Part shown: piece after piece, positions 14,172 to 16,147 of the stretch
Layout: each line of letters begins with the position of its first letter
Position numbering within the stretch: the stretch's first letter is position 1
From: Oscillospiraceae bacterium
GTDB taxonomy: Bacteria; Bacillota; Clostridia; Oscillospirales; Oscillospiraceae
Direction of reading: 5' to 3'
DNA length: 16,147 nucleotides
NCBI GenBank assembly: GCA_016286595.1
Contig: JAEETR010000189.1
Span: 1 to 16,147, forward strand
Program-made: the position numbers and the translations under genes
Notes under the pieces: model-generated
The model's database searches: none
Seen by the model: only the letters and a program-made list of their open reading frames with translations
Told to the model about the DNA's origin: nothing

Positions 14172-14699
14172 TCACTGACGGTTGAAATACGCAAGACCGC
14201 TGTCGGGGCAGAAATAGGTGCGGATGTACCCGTCTGTCGAGACGACGACGAACTCGTTGGTCTTCTCCAGATAATACACGTCGTCCCCGTCCTCCTTTTC
14301 CGTCTTGTGGAGGGCTTCGGGGTTCTGCACCACGGCGTCCGCCGCGCTCTCGTACTGCTCGGCGCTGGCGAAGCCCATGTCGATACCGTGCTTTTCGTAA
14401 TGCTGATCAAGGAGCTTCCTGCTGCGGAAATAGTACTTCTGCTCGTACTGTACCGGTTCCGGCTCAGGCTCCGCGGCGTCCTGTCCGGCCGTCTGCGGCT
14501 CCGACTGCTGCGGCTGGGCCGGCGGCGCGTCCTCCACGACCAATCCACCGCCGGCGTCAGACGCGGAGAGCTCCGGGGCCGTATCGGACGCGACGCTCCC
14601 GTCTTTTTTCAAAAGCTCGCTGACGGCCGCCAGCACCACCACTATCACGACGGTGACGACGACGTTCCTCAGAAGCTGCTTCAGCTTTGTCCTGTCCAT
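14172..14699 (-). CDS. Membrane-anchored protein with a possible BECR-type nuclease-fold domain
   Basis: I cannot name this 175-residue protein. Residues 11-28 form one hydrophobic helix after a basic start, so the rest should face outside. Residues 33-85 are a low-complexity linker rich in Ala, Pro, Glu and Gln. The C-terminal 90 residues form a compact domain with LLDQHYEKHG (His100, His104), EQYESAADAV, KTNEFVVVSTDGYIRTYF (147-163) and a GLAYF end. From memory, the H..KHG...EY...A......TNEF.V.S.DG.IRTY pattern is that of barnase/EndoU/colicin/RelE-like (BECR) toxin domains. Activity is not proven. The gene starts 10 bases after mtnN and is probably the last of the luxS operon. No immunity-like gene is beside it. 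Confidence 0.7.
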   Translation of the reverse strand: MDRTKLKQLLRNVVVTVVIVVVLAAVSELLKKDGSVASDTAPELSASDAGGGLVVEDAPPAQPQQSEPQTAGQDAAEPEPEPVQYEQKYYFRSRKLLDQHYEKHGIDMGFASAEQYESAADAVVQNPEALHKTEKEDGDDVYYLEKTNEFVVVSTDGYIRTYFCPDSGLAYFNRQ

Positions 14700-14709
14700 A
14701 TTCTACGCC

Positions 14710-15393
14710 TCACACACGCCGGACGAAGTCCAGCACTATGTCGATGGCCTGCTCCGCCGCGGCGGGCGCAAAGGTCTCGAACTCGTTGTTCTCCCCCGCC
14801 CCGTCTGATATGGTGCGCAGTATGACGAAGGGGACCTGGTTTACATAACACACTTGAGCGATGGAGGCGCCCTCCATCTCGCAGGCTATGGCGCCGAAGG
14901 CGGAGGCGATGCGGCTTTTCAGCGCGCTGTCCGCCACGAACACGTCTCCGGAGGCGATGGTGCCCACGCAGACCCTGCGTCCCGTGCGCTCCGCGCACTC
15001 CGACAGAAGCCGGGACATATCCCCGTCGGCGGGGATGTGGATGAGGTCCAGGCCGGGTATCCGTCCCGCCGGGTCCCCCATGGAGGTGATGTCGAAATCG
15101 TGCTGCACCGCGTCGGAGGACACGGCCACGTCCAGGATGCCCAGCCGGTCCGTCAGGGTCCCGGCCACGCCGGTGTTGACGACCCTGTCAACGCCGAAGA
15201 CCGTTATCATTGTCTGGGCGCACATGGCGGCGAACACCTTGCCTATACCGCACACGGCGGCCACCACGTCGTGCCCCTCCAGCGTGCCGGACACGAAGTC
15301 GATGCCGCTCACCGTTCTCGTCTGCGCTCCGGTAATCTTCTCCTTCAGCAGCTCAAGCTCAATGTCCATGGCCGCGATTATGCCAAGCTTCAT
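14710..15393 (-). CDS. mtnN: 5'-methylthioadenosine/S-adenosylhomocysteine nucleosidase
   Basis: Cleaves the adenine from S-adenosylhomocysteine, methylthioadenosine and 5'-deoxyadenosine in the cytoplasm, relieving product inhibition of methylases and radical-SAM enzymes. The 227 residues have the catalytic residues at the same numbers as the E. coli enzyme: Glu12 (MDIELELL), Glu174 (ACEMEGAS) and Asp197 (ISDGAGE). The NTGVAG segment (73-78) is also present. The ATG overlaps the luxS stop by four bases (ATGA), so the two are translationally coupled. Its product, S-ribosylhomocysteine, is the substrate of LuxS. Confidence 0.95.
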   Translation of the reverse strand: MKLGIIAAMDIELELLKEKITGAQTRTVSGIDFVSGTLEGHDVVAAVCGIGKVFAAMCAQTMITVFGVDRVVNTGVAGTLTDRLGILDVAVSSDAVQHDFDITSMGDPAGRIPGLDLIHIPADGDMSRLLSECAERTGRRVCVGTIASGDVFVADSALKSRIASAFGAIACEMEGASIAQVCYVNQVPFVILRTISDGAGENNEFETFAPAAAEQAIDIVLDFVRRV

Positions 15394-15860
15394 TCCTCTT
15401 CCCCCTTCGGATAGTCAAAGCTCTCCCCGTCCGCGTTTTCAAGCACCCGCAGGTATTTTTCGCACTCTCGCTTCGCCTCGGTCAGGTCGAGATTTGCGTA
15501 ATTGCCGCACTCCTTCGCCGACGCGCCGAAAACGGGCCCGTCGTAGTCGAGTATCTGCCGCAGCACCTTTTTCGTCAGCTCGAAAACGGCTTTCGGCTCC
15601 TCGCTCCGCATCAGCAGGTAAAAGCCCGTCTGACAGCCCATAGGGCCGAAATATATAACGTTTTCCGTCTTCTCCGAGTTGCGGATGAAGGTGGCGAACA
15701 TGTGCTCCACGGAGTGCATGGCGGAGTTTGACATATAGTCCCCCGCGTTGGGACGGCGGGTGCGCAGGTCGTAGGTGGTCACGTCGCCGTCCTGCCGGGA
15801 GATGTAGAACCCCGGCGTCAGCACGGTGTGGTCGATCTGAAAGCTCTTTATCTTTTCCAT
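15390..15860 (-). CDS. luxS: S-ribosylhomocysteine lyase, AI-2 synthesis
   Basis: Splits S-ribosylhomocysteine into homocysteine and 4,5-dihydroxy-2,3-pentanedione, the precursor of the signal AI-2. The 156 residues contain the metal ligands HSVEH (His49, His53) and Cys118 (ECGNY), and the catalytic Cys76 in GPMGCQTGFY, as in known LuxS enzymes. The ATG at 15860 has GGGAG about 7 bases upstream. The open frame continues further upstream, but that part overlaps the end of bioY and is not LuxS-like. It starts 23 bases after the bioY stop and is followed without a gap by mtnN. Confidence 0.96.
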   Translation of the reverse strand: MEKIKSFQIDHTVLTPGFYISRQDGDVTTYDLRTRRPNAGDYMSNSAMHSVEHMFATFIRNSEKTENVIYFGPMGCQTGFYLLMRSEEPKAVFELTKKVLRQILDYDGPVFGASAKECGNYANLDLTEAKRECEKYLRVLENADGESFDYPKGEEE

Positions 15861-15883
15861 AGAGGCTCCCGTATTATGTAAAC

Positions 15884-16147
15884 TTATTTGAACACGGATA
15901 TCTTTTTCAGTATTGACGATGCCAGATGGGACAGCAGCAGCTTGACGGCGTCGGGCACGATGTACGGCAGCGCGCACAGCGTCAGCGCACGTTTCAGGGT
16001 GCCGGGTGCGCCCCAGCTGCCGCCGCATATCGTGAACCAGGCGGTGCCGAAGCCGTAGCAGAGCAGCAGCCCCGCTATGAGGACGAGATTTTCGTCCCGT
16101 GGCCTTCTCATGACCGGCTCCGCCAGCCAGAAAACCAGGCCCGACAG
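15884..16147 (-). CDS. bioY: BioY-like biotin transporter S component, C-terminal part (runs off the right edge)
   Basis: The last 87 residues of a small membrane protein. Two hydrophobic stretches are visible, VLIAGLLLCYGFGTAWFTI and a C-terminal helix after ALPYIVPDAVK, ending with a basic tail. The GTAWF motif and LPYIxPDxVK end resemble BioY, the substrate-binding subunit of biotin ECF transporters. The frame is open to the window edge, so the start is not visible. The spacing to luxS suggests a shared transcript. Another ECF S component is possible. Confidence 0.8.
   Translation of the reverse strand: MSGLVFWLAEPVMRRPRDENLVLIAGLLLCYGFGTAWFTICGGSWGAPGTLKRALTLCALPYIVPDAVKLLLSHLASSILKKISVFK

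Noticed and set aside
15861..16028. An N-terminal extension of the luxS frame
   Set aside because: It overlaps the end of bioY. The LuxS homology begins at the ATG at 15860, which has its own ribosome site.
1..16147. CRISPR arrays, tRNA or rRNA genes, insertion sequences, phage genes
   Set aside because: No repeat-spacer pattern, cloverleaf, transposase or phage protein was recognised on either strand by eye.

Overview
This 16.1 kb window is a gene-dense, GC-rich bacterial chromosome segment. The mix points to an anaerobic, probably gut-type, GC-rich Firmicute (Clostridia). The signs are AGGAGG-type ribosome sites, TTGACA/TATAAT promoters, an [FeFe]-hydrogenase, LuxS, a BioY-type transporter and a cyclic arginine pathway using ArgJ. 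No rRNA, tRNA, CRISPR array, insertion sequence or phage gene was seen. The species cannot be told from the sequence alone.

Region 1 (1-5111, minus strand) is an arginine-biosynthesis operon read right to left: argC, a GNAT acetyltransferase, argJ, argB, argD and the start of argF, which runs off the left edge. Genes are separated by at most 19 bases. The operon has a near-consensus promoter (TTGACA, 17 bases, TATAAT). A perfect 14-bp palindrome covers the expected transcription start and looks like an ArgR operator. Together the enzymes make ornithine by recycling acetyl groups through ArgJ and then begin converting it to citrulline. The small GNAT is a candidate for the acetyl-glutamate priming step.

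Region 2 (5196-7419, plus strand) is a divergent transcript: a stand-alone DnaQ-type exonuclease, a 12-cysteine DUF3795-like protein and an MFS transporter.

Region 3 (7533-11445, plus strand) holds three separately promoted genes. A metallo-beta-lactamase-fold hydrolase has an operator-like dyad over its -35 box and a second perfect inverted repeat at its start site. A FabG-like short-chain dehydrogenase follows. Last is a 590-residue NAD-type [FeFe]-hydrogenase catalytic subunit with no flavin/thioredoxin-like partner subunits next to it. Two intrinsic terminators punctuate this stretch.

Region 4 (11459-16147, minus strand) read right to left has the end of bioY, luxS, mtnN and a membrane-anchored protein with a possible nuclease-fold domain, packed as one operon. 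After it come pgi (glucose-6-phosphate isomerase) with its own promoter and terminator, then an IolW-like Gfo/Idh/MocA oxidoreductase with its own promoter. LuxS and MtnN together detoxify S-adenosylhomocysteine, regenerate homocysteine and release the AI-2 precursor.

No clearly new multi-gene system was found. The items most worth a second look are the secreted-side BECR-like domain behind luxS-mtnN, the acetyltransferase inside the arg operon, the partnerless hydrogenase and the double-dyad promoter of the metallo-hydrolase gene.
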